A DNA stretch of 64,000 bases from Acinetobacter sp. UBA3106. Its GTDB lineage: Bacteria > Pseudomonadota > Gammaproteobacteria > Pseudomonadales > Moraxellaceae. Both the position numbers and the translations under genes were made by a program. The notes below the pieces were generated by a model, which was given only the letters and a program-made list of their open reading frames with translations, searched no databases and was not told the DNA's origin. The stretch is taken from assembly GCA_002365595.1 (NCBI GenBank), contig DFAM01000018.1, positions 68,859-132,858 of the forward strand, read 5' to 3'. This document shows positions 10,327 to 19,370 of the stretch, one piece after another; the stretch's first letter is position 1, and the number at the start of each line of letters is the position of its first letter.

Positions 10327-10776
10327 TTAGTCGGCTTGTTGCTTTTCTGCTGCACGTAAGCTGGTTGCTAAACGGTCCAATACACCGTTGATGTATTTAT
10401 GGCTGTCTGCACCGCCAAAATGTTTAGCAAGCTCAATCGATTCATCTAGAACCACGCGATATGGAATTTCAAGATGTTCTTTCAATTCATACGCACCAAG
10501 ACGAAGCGTTGCGAGTTCAACGCCATCAAGCGCATCAATTTCGCGATCAAGCACAGGGATTAAGAGCGCATCCAATGCTTCATGATTGGCAACCACTTGA
10601 GTCAACAATTCATGATAATAGCCGAGATCCACTTTGTGCATGGCATTTTCCACACGTGTACGTGCTTCAATCTCATGTACCGGATTGTGGCTCATCTGCC
10701 ATTCATAAATTCCTTGTACAGCAAAGCGACGTGCTTTACGTTTTGCTGCATAAGTTGCTTGAAGTGTTTGCGACAT
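10327..10776 (-). CDS. nusB: Transcription antitermination factor NusB
   Basis: A 149-residue all-helical RNA-binding protein that works with NusE (S10) on rRNA boxA. It shows the Arg/Lys-rich start [16 protein letters not shown] and the conserved [12 protein letters not shown] and [19 protein letters not shown] blocks in order. It follows ribH by four bases, the standard ribH-nusB coupling. Confidence 0.96.
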   Translation of the reverse strand: MSQTLQATYAAKRKARRFAVQGIYEWQMSHNPVHEIEARTRVENAMHKVDLGYYHELLTQVVANHEALDALLIPVLDREIDALDGVELATLRLGAYELKEHLEIPYRVVLDESIELAKHFGGADSHKYINGVLDRLATSLRAAEKQQAD

Positions 10777-10780
10777 AGCG

Positions 10781-11251
10781 TTAAATAGCCTTTAACAAGT
10801 TAACCATTTCAATTGCAGTAAGGGCAGCTTCACCACCTTTATTACCTGCTTTTGTACCCGAGCGTTCAATCGCTTGTTCAATACTATCCGTAGTCAATAC
10901 ACCATTAATTACTGGTAAGCCAGTGTCCAGACCAACCACGCCTAAACCTTTGGCACATTCACCAGCAACAAAATCGAAGTGAGGCGTGCTACCACGAATC
11001 ACGGCGCCAAGTGCAATAATTGCATCAAAACCATTTGAAGCTGCCAATTTTTTAGCAACCACAGGAAGTTCCCAGGCGCCAGGTGCGTGAACAACAGTGA
11101 TATTATCCTCTGATACACCATGACGTTTCAATGTATCAATTGCACCTTCTAATAGATGTTCGACAACAAAACTATTAAAACGACCCACTAAAATCGCGTA
11201 ACGGCCTTCGCTCGCGAGATGTAACATACCTTCAATACGGCGAACTGCCAT
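10781..11251 (-). CDS. ribH: 6,7-dimethyl-8-ribityllumazine synthase
   Basis: A 156-residue subunit that condenses the ribityl-pyrimidine with dihydroxybutanone phosphate, the penultimate step of riboflavin synthesis. Recognisable sites are the [16 protein letters not shown] start, [31 protein letters not shown] (with the catalytic-type His) and the C-terminal [15 protein letters not shown]. It lies 11 bases after ribBA. Some nomenclatures call it ribE. Confidence 0.96.
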   Translation of the reverse strand: MAVRRIEGMLHLASEGRYAILVGRFNSFVVEHLLEGAIDTLKRHGVSEDNITVVHAPGAWELPVVAKKLAASNGFDAIIALGAVIRGSTPHFDFVAGECAKGLGVVGLDTGLPVINGVLTTDSIEQAIERSGTKAGNKGGEAALTAIEMVNLLKAI

Positions 11252-11262
11252 AGCAACCTCGA

Positions 11263-12384
11263 TTATTTCTCTGTTGTTTGATGTGCGGTGATGTATTCCA
11301 CCACTTCTAAATTAAAACCTGATAATGCATTAAAACGTAATGGCGAGCTGAGTAATTTCATTTTCTCAACCCCTAAATCACGTAAAATCTGTGCACCTAC
11401 ACCAATGGTCTGATACTGCTGAGACAGCGCAGCACTTGATTTGGTTGGTTTTGGTGTAGTTAAACTTTCCAGCGCAGGGCCAAGATCCTGTAAATGACGT
11501 TGACCAATCCAGACCAGTACACCACGATCACTGTTGGCAATCTCTTTCAATGCACGGTCTAAGTTCCATGCAGGCTCGCCATCTTGCTTATTCAGTTTAA
11601 GCAAGTCACGTGCCGGATTAAAGCCATGAACGCGAACGGTGGTTACGCCGTCTTTCGGTTGACCTTTCACTAAAGCTAAATGAATGTCTGGATTGCCAAT
11701 TTCGCGGTAACGATATAAATCAAATGTACCGTATTCAGTATTTAGAGTTTGTTGATCAATACGTTCAACCGTTTGTTCATTGGTCATGCGGTAGTGGATC
11801 AGATCCGCAATGGTACCGATTTTTAAACCATGTTTTTCGGCGAAAACTTCAAGATCAGGACGGCGCGCCATGGTGCCATCTTCATTAATAATTTCACAGA
11901 TCACCGATGCTGGTTCAAGACCAGCCAAACGTGAAAGGTCACAACCTGCTTCAGTATGACCGGCACGGTGCAATACGCCACCTGGCTGTGCCATCAGCGG
12001 GAAAATATGACCCGGTTGCACAATGTCTGCAGGTTTGGCATGCGCTGCCACGGCTGTTTGAATCGTATGGGCACGTTCAGCAGGTGAAATTCCGGTAGAA
12101 ATTCCTTTCGCAGCTTCAATCGAAAGCGTGAAGTTAGTACCGTGCTGGGCGCCGTTGGCATCCACCATCAAGGGTAAATTGAGTTGCTGGCAACGCTCTT
12201 TACTTAAAGTCAGGCAGACCAAACCACGTGCATGGGTGATCATAAAGTTGATGTCTTCTGGACGCACGTGTGTCGCAGCAATAACTAAATCACCTTCATT
12301 TTCACGATCTTCATCATCCATCAGGATGACCATTTTTCCTGCACGGATATCTGCTACGAGCTCTTCAACGGTATTGAGCGGCAT
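11263..12384 (-). CDS. ribBA: 3,4-dihydroxy-2-butanone-4-phosphate synthase with degenerate GTP cyclohydrolase II domain (RibBX type)
   Basis: A 373-residue fusion. Residues 1-200 are an intact RibB domain ([37 protein letters not shown]). Residues 205-365 align with GTP cyclohydrolase II but lack what that enzyme needs: the zinc Cys cluster (C-x10-C-x-C) is absent, with [19 protein letters not shown] in its place, and the GRGIGL-like segment is replaced by RHLQDLGP. I infer that it supplies only dihydroxybutanone phosphate, as in the RibBX variant known from Proteobacteria, and that a separate RibA lies elsewhere. It leads the riboflavin-nusB-thiL-pgpA run. I see no FMN riboswitch in its short leader. 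Confidence 0.9.
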   Translation of the reverse strand: MPLNTVEELVADIRAGKMVILMDDEDRENEGDLVIAATHVRPEDINFMITHARGLVCLTLSKERCQQLNLPLMVDANGAQHGTNFTLSIEAAKGISTGISPAERAHTIQTAVAAHAKPADIVQPGHIFPLMAQPGGVLHRAGHTEAGCDLSRLAGLEPASVICEIINEDGTMARRPDLEVFAEKHGLKIGTIADLIHYRMTNEQTVERIDQQTLNTEYGTFDLYRYREIGNPDIHLALVKGQPKDGVTTVRVHGFNPARDLLKLNKQDGEPAWNLDRALKEIANSDRGVLVWIGQRHLQDLGPALESLTTPKPTKSSAALSQQYQTIGVGAQILRDLGVEKMKLLSSPLRFNALSGFNLEVVEYITAHQTTEK

Positions 12385-12647
12385 CTACCTTCACCTTCTT
12401 TTTGTCTCAAATGACATTTTGCTTGCATTGATTGTTGCATAGTCTACCGTTTTTTTACGATGTTTGCCTATGCTTATTGGTTTCCATTCCCGGTTCATTG
12501 TTATACACAGTGCCTGAACACTTGAAAAGAGGACTTTATTTTAAAAAGCAGTGATTATGCTGAATCTTTAAGCAGTTGAAATACATAAATAATGACAAGC
12601 TTATGCAAAATGATGCTGATTTACAGGCTGGCAAACGCGACTGGTAT
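12385..12647. other. Intergenic region between ribBA and the tRNA-Gly pair
   Basis: About 260 bases without a supported gene. The ribBA end carries a good ribosome-binding stretch (AAGGTGAAGGT on the minus strand). I looked for an RFN (FMN) element and did not find its conserved core. The rest shows no clear structure. Confidence 0.6.
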
Positions 12648-12682
12648 AAAAAAAGCCCCCATCTTTCGATGAGGGCTTTTTT
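12648..12682 (-). terminator. Terminator of the tRNA-Gly transcript
   Basis: A GC-rich stem (GCCCTCATC-like against GATGGGGGC, one mismatch) with a GAAA/TTTC loop is flanked by A and T runs. On the minus strand it sits six bases past the CCA end of the second tRNA-Gly and ends in seven Ts. Confidence 0.85.
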
Positions 12683-12687
12683 GAATC

Positions 12688-12763
12688 TGGAGCGGGAAAG
12701 GAGACTCGAACTCCCGACCCCAACCTTGGCAAGGTTATGCTCTACCAACTGAGCTATTCCCGC
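12688..12763 (-). tRNA. tRNA-Gly (GCC), CCA encoded
   Basis: The minus strand folds as a 76-nt cloverleaf: acceptor GCGGGAA/TTCCCGC, D arm GCTC-AGTTGGTA-GAGC, anticodon stem AACC/GGTT around the loop TTGCCAA (anticodon GCC), a short variable loop, a T arm with TTCGAGT, discriminator T and an encoded CCA. It is the downstream of two near-identical copies and is followed at once by a terminator. Confidence 0.97.
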
Positions 12764-12811
12764 GGAGTCTATAAAGTTTTTTAAATGAAAAAACTAAATG
12801 AAAAAATTTTG

Positions 12812-12884
12812 AGCGGGAAAGGAGACTCGAACTCCCGACCCCAACCTTGGCAAGGTTATGCTCTACCAACTGAGCTATTCCCGC
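12812..12884 (-). tRNA. tRNA-Gly (GCC), CCA not encoded
   Basis: This 73-nt body is identical to the downstream copy from acceptor stem to discriminator base (anticodon GCC), but the next three bases read CAA instead of CCA. Its 3' end therefore depends on tRNA nucleotidyltransferase. It is the promoter-proximal copy, with a 48-base spacer before the second tRNA. Confidence 0.96.
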
Positions 12885-12893
12885 ATGCCGTGT

Positions 12894-12921
12894 ATAATAC
12901 AGTATGCAAAAATAGGGTCAA
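12894..12921 (-). promoter_or_regulatory. Sigma-70 promoter of the tRNA-Gly operon
   Basis: On the minus strand TTGACC, a 16-base spacer and TATTAT end nine bases before the first tRNA, matching -35/-10 consensus closely. Transcription would begin at or just before the mature 5' end. Confidence 0.8.
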
Positions 12922-13123
12922 TAACTTTGTGAAAAAACTTGTATCAATTGCATAAAATAAAACCATTTTGTTCAAGTATGCTGCTTTTATAAACAATATT
13001 GAGATTTAAAAAGAAGTTTTTATTTTGAAATAGATCAATGATGGGTTGGGCAGGCACAACGATTGAAGCGGAACACGGTATACTGAAGCCAGAAAAGTAG
13101 TTATTTGAATTTGGAGTATCTTC

Positions 13124-13435
13124 ATGAATTTAGAACAACAGTTGATTCAACGCCTGCAAGAGTTATCACCCGTTCATTTGGAAGTAGTGAATGAGTCTTC
13201 GGGTCATGGGGGCTATTTCCCGGGCAAAGAATCGCATTTTAAAGTAATTGTAGTGAGCGACATTTTTCAAGGCTTGCGTTTAGTGCAGCGTCATCAAAAA
13301 ATTTATGCAGCAGCCGGGGATTTGCTTGCGCCCAGCCGTATTCATGCACTGGCTATTCATGCTTTTGAGCCATCGGAATGGCAAGGACAAGCCACGCCAA
13401 GCCCTGAATGTGCCCATGCACCAAAAGCTGAATAA
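13124..13435 (+). CDS. bolA: BolA family protein
   Basis: A 103-residue BolA-fold protein (class II KH-like). The region SGHGGYFPGKESHFKVIVVS carries the conserved His and loop; the helix LVQRHQKIYAA and the C-terminal RIHALAIHAFEPSEW are typical. Family members pair with monothiol glutaredoxins in Fe-S handling and in some species act in stress-related transcription. The next gene begins 16 bases later, so co-transcription is likely. Confidence 0.9.
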   Translation: MNLEQQLIQRLQELSPVHLEVVNESSGHGGYFPGKESHFKVIVVSDIFQGLRLVQRHQKIYAAAGDLLAPSRIHALAIHAFEPSEWQGQATPSPECAHAPKAE

Positions 13436-13451
13436 TAAGGAATCTTAGACA

Positions 13452-13844
13452 ATGGATATGCAGCTGACAGTCAAAATTGTGCATATGATTGCTGTGACCC
13501 TGTTGATTGGGGCCATCATCGCACGCGGTTTGACTTTATTTGTTGGGGTGAAAGACAATCAGCCGAATCCGGCTATGCGGACACTTTTGGTCGCATGGCA
13601 GCATCTTGCGATGACCATCATTATTCTGACCGGATTGACCTCATTGGTGATCAAGAATTTTGAAGTCCAAACGTGGTTTTATGCCAAGATCATTCTGTTT
13701 CTGGTGTTATTTTCTTCCTTGATCAAGGCCTATAAAAAAGATGACCGTATTTTATTGGTCCAACGTCGCGCGGGTTTAATGATTGCAGTTGTTGCTTTGA
13801 TTGCCATTATTGGGTTGGTAATGATTAAGCCGAATTTTGGCTAA
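13452..13844 (+). CDS. Small polytopic membrane protein of unknown function
   Basis: A 130-residue protein with four predicted membrane helices: roughly residues 8-28, 46-64, 74-92 and 105-126. The layout, with His in helices 1 and 2 (KIVHMIAV, WQHLAMT), resembles SirB/CopD-like small membrane proteins, but no diagnostic motif is certain. The start at 13452 has an AAGGAAT ribosome-binding site ten bases upstream; an in-frame ATG follows at 13458. It is directly downstream of bolA. Confidence 0.75.
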   Translation: MDMQLTVKIVHMIAVTLLIGAIIARGLTLFVGVKDNQPNPAMRTLLVAWQHLAMTIIILTGLTSLVIKNFEVQTWFYAKIILFLVLFSSLIKAYKKDDRILLVQRRAGLMIAVVALIAIIGLVMIKPNFG

Positions 13845-13926
13845 TTGTTAGACATGATTGTTCTAGACATCAGGCGTGTAGGGTAAACTGCAATATATAA
13901 ATAACTATAAATGATAGGGGATTTTA

Positions 13927-14763
13927 ATGCTGATACGTGTGATTTTTAATCAAAAAGGTGGGGTAGGCAAGTCCAGTATTGCAGTTAATTTGGCTGCGAT
14001 TAGCGCACATCAAGGTTTGAAAACCTTGCTGATTGATCTCGATCCGCAAGCCAATTCCAGTCAATATCTTCTGGGAGATGATGCGACCTATACGGCGGAT
14101 AAACCTGCGCTGGAACCCAATATTGAAAACTATTTTGAAGAAGTGCTGGGTGCAACCCAAAGTAAAGGACTGTTAGGCAATGCCATTGGTTCGATTTTAA
14201 AGAACCGGGATAAAGGTTTGGAGCGCTATGTACATCAATCTCCTTTTAAAAATCTGGATGTGATTCCTGCAAGTCCGACGTTGGGTGCACTGGCACATGC
14301 TTTAGAGTCAAAACACAAGATTTATAAATTACGTGATGCCTTGCAACAACTGGAAGGGCGGTATGATCGGGTGTATATCGATACACCACCAGCTTTTAAC
14401 TTCTTTACCTTAGCGGCGCTGATTGCAGCCAGTCGCGTGCTGATTCCTTTTGATTGTGACGTATTTTCAAAGCGTGCATTACAGACCCTGATTGAAAATG
14501 TCATTGAAACCCAAGATGATCATAATGATCGTCTGGAAATTGAAGGGATTGTGGTCAATCAGTTTCAGGCACAGGCCAAATTACCGCGCGAAGTGGTACA
14601 ACAGCTAAAAGATGAAAGCTTGCCTGTGTTGGACAGTATGTTGCCGCCGTCAATTTTAATGAAGGAATCGCATCTTAAGAATCAGCCCCTCATTCATTTG
14701 GCAACGGATCATAAATTGACGCAAGCCTATCAATCGTTGTTCAATGAAATTGAGCATATATAA
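13927..14763 (+). CDS. Orphan ParA/MinD-family ATPase
   Basis: A 278-residue P-loop protein with the deviant Walker A NQKGGVGKSS at residues 8-17, DLDPQANSSQ (Walker A') and IDTPPAFNF (Walker B). Such ATPases position cargo on the nucleoid or membrane. No parB or centromere-like repeats lie next to it, so plasmid partition is unlikely; the chromosomal context (bolA side) suggests positioning of another cargo. A lipoprotein gene follows 15 bases later and may be its operon partner. Confidence 0.87.
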   Translation: MLIRVIFNQKGGVGKSSIAVNLAAISAHQGLKTLLIDLDPQANSSQYLLGDDATYTADKPALEPNIENYFEEVLGATQSKGLLGNAIGSILKNRDKGLERYVHQSPFKNLDVIPASPTLGALAHALESKHKIYKLRDALQQLEGRYDRVYIDTPPAFNFFTLAALIAASRVLIPFDCDVFSKRALQTLIENVIETQDDHNDRLEIEGIVVNQFQAQAKLPREVVQQLKDESLPVLDSMLPPSILMKESHLKNQPLIHLATDHKLTQAYQSLFNEIEHI

Positions 14764-14778
14764 GTATCGAGATTTCTC

Positions 14779-15168
14779 ATGAAAACGATTTATCTAAGCC
14801 TCCTTCTGGGAAGTACGTTTTTATTGGCTGCATGTGCCACTACGGTGAAACCGAGTTATGTTTCTCCAACCCAATATCAAGCGCTCAATTGTCAGCAACT
14901 GCAAAGTGAATATAACCGTATTCAGCAATATATCGATAATGGTGTGCAGGCACCAAAACGCACTGGCGTCGGTGTGGGTGTTGGTGTTGGCGGTGGTTGG
15001 GGCAGTCATGGTGGTTGGGGAATTGGTCCGAGTGTTTCTGTGAATATGGGACAATCTGCAAATACCAAAAAAACTGAATTATCACGTCTATTGGGTGAAC
15101 AGGAAGCTGTAGTTCAGGCGGCACAATTTAAGAGTTGCCCAATTATTGTTCGTAATAAAGTTCAATAA
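14779..15168 (+). CDS. Small glycine-rich lipoprotein, unknown function
   Basis: A 129-residue predicted lipoprotein: charged start, hydrophobic stretch and lipobox LLAAC with the lipidated Cys at residue 19. The mature part has a Cys/Gln-rich helical segment (ALNCQQLQSEYNRIQQYI), then a low-complexity GVGVGVGVGGG...GGW stretch at about residues 57-80, then a second helix ending with a Cys. It resembles small glycine-zipper-like envelope lipoproteins; its role is not known. Confidence 0.72.
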   Translation: MKTIYLSLLLGSTFLLAACATTVKPSYVSPTQYQALNCQQLQSEYNRIQQYIDNGVQAPKRTGVGVGVGVGGGWGSHGGWGIGPSVSVNMGQSANTKKTELSRLLGEQEAVVQAAQFKSCPIIVRNKVQ

Positions 15169-15176
15169 TTCATCAA

Positions 15177-15221
15177 TTTATCACCCGGTTATTGCTCTAA
15201 AATTAATAGCCGGGTGATAAA
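15177..15221 (+). terminator. Hairpin after the lipoprotein gene (possible terminator)
   Basis: A perfect 12-bp inverted repeat (TTTATCACCCGG / CCGGGTGATAAA) with a 21-base loop lies nine bases after the stop. There is no T run after it, so it may stabilise the 3' end rather than terminate. Confidence 0.5.
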
Positions 15222-15388
15222 ATCTTAGCAAAATGTTTCAAGATAAATAATTTTAATATCAATTAGTTATTGTTTTTTGATGTGATCTTTAAACGCATCA
15301 GGTGATGCTTTTTATCAATGTAATACTTGTTACTTTTCATCAGTTTCATATAAGGTGTGCCCCTGTTTAATGGTGATGTCAGGTATGT

Positions 15389-15979
15389 ATGATTGAGAGT
15401 TGGCTTTTTGTATTGGCAGTGATTGCGGTGCTGATGATTCCGGGTCCAACCAATGCATTAATTGCAAGCTCGGCACATCAACAAGGCATTGCCAAAACTA
15501 GCCTGTTTATTCCGGCAAAATTGCTTGGCTATTTTTACACGATTAATTTATGGGCATTGCTGATTCATTTATGCAGTCCGGTTTGGCCGAATTTTATTCA
15601 TATCCTGCATGTTTGCAGCGCTATTTATGTCGGCTGGCTGGCCTTCAATTTATGGAAAACTTCCGATTTAGAAAAGCATAATCAACATCATCGTTCGATC
15701 CGACCGCGGCAACTGTTCTTTTCTACTTTTAAAAATCCTAAAGCCTTATTATTTGCTGCGGGTATTTTACCGATTGAAACCTGGAGTAATCCCGCCAATT
15801 TTGTTTTGGTCTTTGCGCTGTTCAGTCTGGTGCTGTTGCCTGCGGTGGTGTTCTGGATGTTTTTTGGGCGGGCAATTTTGTCGGGTCAGTCCAGACAAAT
15901 AAAAGCCGATCTCTTATATAAAGGATCGGCCATGTTGCTGATTATGTGTATGTTGCCTGTGGTGGTGCGATTTTTTTAA
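15389..15979 (+). CDS. LysE/RhtB family amino-acid exporter
   Basis: A 196-residue inner-membrane protein with about six hydrophobic segments and the family signature near the first helix (IPGPTNALIASS, residues 17-28). FKNPKALLFAAG near residue 111 matches the conserved loop of LysE translocators, which export amino acids or related metabolites by proton antiport. The substrate cannot be told. It stands alone between a lipoprotein gene and a convergent dedA. Confidence 0.85.
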   Translation: MIESWLFVLAVIAVLMIPGPTNALIASSAHQQGIAKTSLFIPAKLLGYFYTINLWALLIHLCSPVWPNFIHILHVCSAIYVGWLAFNLWKTSDLEKHNQHHRSIRPRQLFFSTFKNPKALLFAAGILPIETWSNPANFVLVFALFSLVLLPAVVFWMFFGRAILSGQSRQIKADLLYKGSAMLLIMCMLPVVVRFF

Positions 15980-16006
15980 TTTGTATTCGTTCTAAAGCCC
16001 AGTTGT

Positions 16007-16639
16007 TTAAGGGGTCTTTTTCAACTTTTGCCGAATAAAACCAATAATGCCCGGCAAGACACTGATAATAATGATACCAAAAATCAAATGGGTAAAATTG
16101 TCTTTAACAATCGGCATATTGCCAAATAAATAGCCCAAAGTAATAAATGAACCAACCCAGCATATTGCGCCAATCAGGTTATAGCTCAAAAAGAATTTGT
16201 AATTCATACTGCCGGCACCCGCTACAAAGGGAGCAAAGGTACGCGCAAAAGGCACAAAGCGCGCAAAAATAATGGTTTTACCACCATGTTTTTCAAAGAA
16301 CTTTTGCGTATACATTAAATGCTGTTTATTAATAAAACGTGATTCGATTTCAAATACACGCGGTCCAATGAATTTACCAATATGATAATTCAGGGTGTCA
16401 CCCAGTACGGCCGCAGTAAATAGCAAGATGACCAGTACATAAGGATTCATTGCACCTGTGGATGCTGCTAAGGCCCCAGCTGCAAACAGCAAACTGTCCC
16501 CCGGCAGAAATGGCATCACCACCAAACCGGTTTCGACAAAAATAATTAAAAACAGAATGGCATAAATCCATACGCCGTAATTGGTGATAAATTCGAGCAG
16601 ATGGGCATCAACATGTAAGATAAAATCAAGCAGTTCCAT
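16007..16639 (-). CDS. DedA family (VTT domain) membrane protein
   Basis: A 210-residue polytopic inner-membrane protein. DedA features are plain: FLPGDSLLFAAGALA near residue 44, the YHIGKFIGPR segment, and the conserved FARFVPFARTFAPFVAGAGSM region near residue 125 with its Arg residues. DedA proteins take part in lipid-carrier (undecaprenyl phosphate or phospholipid) flipping and membrane homeostasis. It is convergent with the LysE gene and separated by 27 bases. Confidence 0.92.
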   Translation of the reverse strand: MELLDFILHVDAHLLEFITNYGVWIYAILFLIIFVETGLVVMPFLPGDSLLFAAGALAASTGAMNPYVLVILLFTAAVLGDTLNYHIGKFIGPRVFEIESRFINKQHLMYTQKFFEKHGGKTIIFARFVPFARTFAPFVAGAGSMNYKFFLSYNLIGAICWVGSFITLGYLFGNMPIVKDNFTHLIFGIIIISVLPGIIGFIRQKLKKTP

Positions 16640-16832
16640 GGCGCTACAGACAGCAAAAATGTGCTGAAATCCTAGCAGTCCGGGGCATGAAAGTCAGTAC
16701 CAAAAAGAAAATTAATTGCGTTTTCATCCTTCTCTTTTTCCGCAATGATTTATCTTACAAATTATTTTTTGCTCCTGATAAAACAGACTTAGGATGAACA
16801 GGTCATTAAAATAAAAAATAACAGGTGACCTC

Positions 16833-17257
16833 ATGTTTAATCCGAATGCTTTTATAAAAAATCTGGCGCAAGGTGCGCAGACCGTGCTTTTATTGCGCTG
16901 GTTGCGCGTGTATTGATGGCCTATATTTTTCTGATGTCTGGCTGGATGAAGATCAATGCCTATGCTGCAACTGCCGGATATATGGAATCGATGGGTGTCC
17001 CCGGAATGCTGTTACCTTTAACCATTTTGGTTGATTTTGGTGGTGGTTTGGCTTTGTTGTTCGGTTTTCAGGCGCGTTTGGCCGCATTTGGTCTAGCCGG
17101 ATTTAGTTTAATCACTGCTTTGCTGTTCCATGGTGGGGCTGAAGATGCGATTAACTTTATGAAAAACATGGCCATGACCGGCGGACTATTGTTTATGATG
17201 TTGCATGGTGCAGGAAAATTCAGTGTAGATAACATGCTTGAGAAATCCTCAGTGTAA
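16833..17257 (+). pseudogene. DoxX family protein, frameshifted
   Basis: A well placed start (ATG 16833, AGGTGA just upstream) opens a frame that stops at 16916 after 27 codons. The DoxX body continues in another frame (VARVLMAYIFLMSGW, then TILVDFGGGLALLFGF, FHGGAEDAINFMKN) to 17257. Joining the frames near bases 16886-16892 restores a typical DoxX N-terminus, so one base appears to be missing in the T run of GTGCTTTTATT. DoxX proteins are four-helix membrane proteins linked to redox stress. Either it is a real pseudogene or a sequence error; a start at the in-frame ATG 16916 would lose most of helix 1. Confidence 0.75.
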
Positions 17258-17363
17258 TTGAGCAAATAGCAGGATCATCTCAGCGCCGTTATTTCATTTT
17301 TGTAATGATATAAAGGCTGCGTATAAATTGCCCGAACTTTGTTTTAATAAAGCTTGATGAAGC

Positions 17364-17570
17364 GATCCTGGTAGAGTCAATGATGAAGCAAATATTCTCT
17401 TTATCTCTAGTTCAATCGAGATTGACGTGGATGATGATTTTTGCAAACCGATGGGCTTAAAAGCCGGGGATCAGGTAAAAGTGATGGGTGAGGTCGATGC
17501 CCAGCGTGGTAAATCAAGCAACATCGATGTCGTTAAAATCGAAAAAATGGCAAATCGAAATGATAAATGA
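17364..17570 (+). pseudogene. Remnant of a BOF/YgiW-type OB-fold protein
   Basis: An open frame of 68 codons without a plausible start encodes SIEIDVDDDF, MGLKAGDQVKVMGEVDA and SSNIDVVKIEKM, the C-terminal strands of the bacterial OB-fold (BOF, YgiW/YdeI) family of small periplasmic proteins. The signal peptide and first strands are missing, and a stop codon precedes the fragment. I read it as a decayed gene. The assignment rests on a short stretch. Confidence 0.5.
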
Positions 17571-17801
17571 ATGTGGTACAACTAGGAGTGAGCATCAAAC
17601 TGATTGTCCTCAATTTACCTATATACAGGTAGTTAAAATAAAAAAATGGCAACATAAACAAAGCATCCGACAAGGTATTTTGTTATGCCAGAAATATAAT
17701 GCAATCAACGAATTGAAAGCCTTGTGCGAATAGTGTGCTTAATGCGCCGAAAAATGATAGAATGCAGCGCTTATTTCGTTTGCTTTGCATAGTTGTTTGT
17801 C

Positions 17802-19370
17802 ATGACTACCAATACTCAAATCACTGAAGACCGCATCCTGATCTTGGATTTCGGTTCTCAATACAGTCAGCTTATTGCACGTCGTGTACGTGAAGCTGGT
17901 GTATATTCTGAAATGTATGCCTATGACATGTCTGAAGAAGACATTCGCGCATTTAAACCAAACGGTATCATCTTGTCGGGTGGTCCGGAAAGTGTTCATG
18001 AAGAAGGTAGTCCACGCGCACCTGAAGTTGTATTCAACTTGGGCGTACCTGTACTGGGTATTTGCTACGGCTTGCAAACCATGTCAGAACAGCTTGGCGG
18101 TAAAGTAGAGCCAGGTACCGTGCATGAATTTGGTTATGCTGCAGTAGATGTTTTAGTGCGTGACCAGCTTCTTGGTGATTTAAACGATGGTGAAAACAAA
18201 CTGAATGTTTGGATGAGCCATGGCGATAAAGTAAGCGCAATTCCAGAAGGTTTCCAGGTTACTGCAAGTACGCCAAGCTGTCCATTTGCAGCGGTAAGCG
18301 ATGAAAAACGTCGTTTTTACGGTGTACAGTTCCATCCTGAAGTAACCCATACTGCAAAAGGTGCCGAGTTATTATCTAACTTTGTACACGGTATTTGTGG
18401 TTGCCGTAATCTTTGGAACTCTGAAAATATTATCGACCTACGTGTTGAACAGTTACGTGAACAAATTGGCGACCAGAAAGTTCTTTTAGGTCTTTCAGGT
18501 GGTGTCGATTCATCTGTAGTCGCTGCTTTGCTGCATAAAGCAATTGGCGACCAGTTGACTTGCGTATTCGTTGACAACGGCTTGCTACGTTTAAACGAAG
18601 GCGAGCAAGTGATGAACATGTTTGCAAAAAACATGGGTATTCGCGTGATTCGTGCCGATGCTGAAGATCGTTTCTTATCTGCACTTGCAGGTGAAGTTGA
18701 CCCTGAGAAAAAACGTAAAATCATTGGTCGTGAATTCATTGAAGTATTTGCTGAAGAAGCACGTAAGCTTGATGGCGTAAACTTCCTTGCTCAAGGAACA
18801 ATTTACCCGGACGTGATTGAATCCGCTGCGACCAAAAATGGTAAAGCACATGTGATTAAATCACATCACAACGTGGGTGGTTTACCGGAAGATTTAGCCT
18901 TTGAACTGGTTGAACCAATCCGTGACTTGTTTAAAGATGAAGTACGCCGTTTAGGTACCACTTTAGGTTTGCCACACGAGATGCTTTATCGTCATCCATT
19001 CCCGGGTCCAGGTTTGGGCGTGCGTATTTTGGGTGAAGTGAAAAAAGAATATGCTGACATCCTTCGTTTAGCTGATGACATTTTCATGCAGGAACTTCGT
19101 GCCAGCGGTTGGTATGACAAAACTGCTCAAGCCTTCGCTGTATTTCAGCCAGTTAAATCTGTGGGTGTAGTGGGTGATGGCCGTCGTTATGCATGGGTGA
19201 TTGCACTTCGTGCAGTTGAAACCGTTGACTTCATGACAGCACGTTTTGCGCATCTTCCATATGAATTAGTAGACAAGATTTCGACTCGTATCATGAACGA
19301 AATTAAAGATGTTTCACGTGTAGTTTATGACGTGTCATCTAAGCCACCAGCGACAATTGAATGGGAATAA
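17802..19370 (+). CDS. guaA: GMP synthase (glutamine-hydrolysing)
   Basis: A 522-residue cytoplasmic enzyme that aminates XMP to GMP. The class I amidotransferase domain comes first ([17 protein letters not shown]; nucleophile Cys in GICYGLQ near residue 86; FHPEVTHT), then the ATP pyrophosphatase P-loop [10 protein letters not shown] near residue 230, and the C-terminal dimerisation domain ending TIEWE. I chose ATG 17802, giving the family length; upstream in-frame TTG codons are unlikely. The 3' flank carries an unusual cluster of hairpins before the terminator. Confidence 0.97.
   Translation: MTTNTQITEDRILILDFGSQYSQLIARRVREAGVYSEMYAYDMSEEDIRAFKPNGIILSGGPESVHEEGSPRAPEVVFNLGVPVLGICYGLQTMSEQLGGKVEPGTVHEFGYAAVDVLVRDQLLGDLNDGENKLNVWMSHGDKVSAIPEGFQVTASTPSCPFAAVSDEKRRFYGVQFHPEVTHTAKGAELLSNFVHGICGCRNLWNSENIIDLRVEQLREQIGDQKVLLGLSGGVDSSVVAALLHKAIGDQLTCVFVDNGLLRLNEGEQVMNMFAKNMGIRVIRADAEDRFLSALAGEVDPEKKRKIIGREFIEVFAEEARKLDGVNFLAQGTIYPDVIESAATKNGKAHVIKSHHNVGGLPEDLAFELVEPIRDLFKDEVRRLGTTLGLPHEMLYRHPFPGPGLGVRILGEVKKEYADILRLADDIFMQELRASGWYDKTAQAFAVFQPVKSVGVVGDGRRYAWVIALRAVETVDFMTARFAHLPYELVDKISTRIMNEIKDVSRVVYDVSSKPPATIEWE

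Noticed and set aside
12385..12536. Possible FMN riboswitch before ribBA
   Set aside because: I searched the leader for the conserved RFN core and stem sequences and found none; the leader is also too short for the full element.
12536..12748. 70-codon open frame on the minus strand
   Set aside because: It runs through the downstream tRNA-Gly gene and its terminator, so it is not a protein gene.
13040..13070. Sigma-54-like sequence (AGGCACAACGATTGAAG) upstream of bolA
   Set aside because: The -12 GC is missing and the -24 element is poor. It shows how easily near-matches arise, and bolA has no nearby activator.
13927..14763. Plasmid partition system
   Set aside because: ParA is present, but there is no ParB, no iterons and no replication gene; the neighbours are chromosomal housekeeping genes.
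17488..17733. 81-codon open frame upstream of guaA
   Set aside because: It starts inside the OB-fold remnant in another frame, resembles no family I know, and runs through a low-complexity AT-rich stretch. I treat it as chance.
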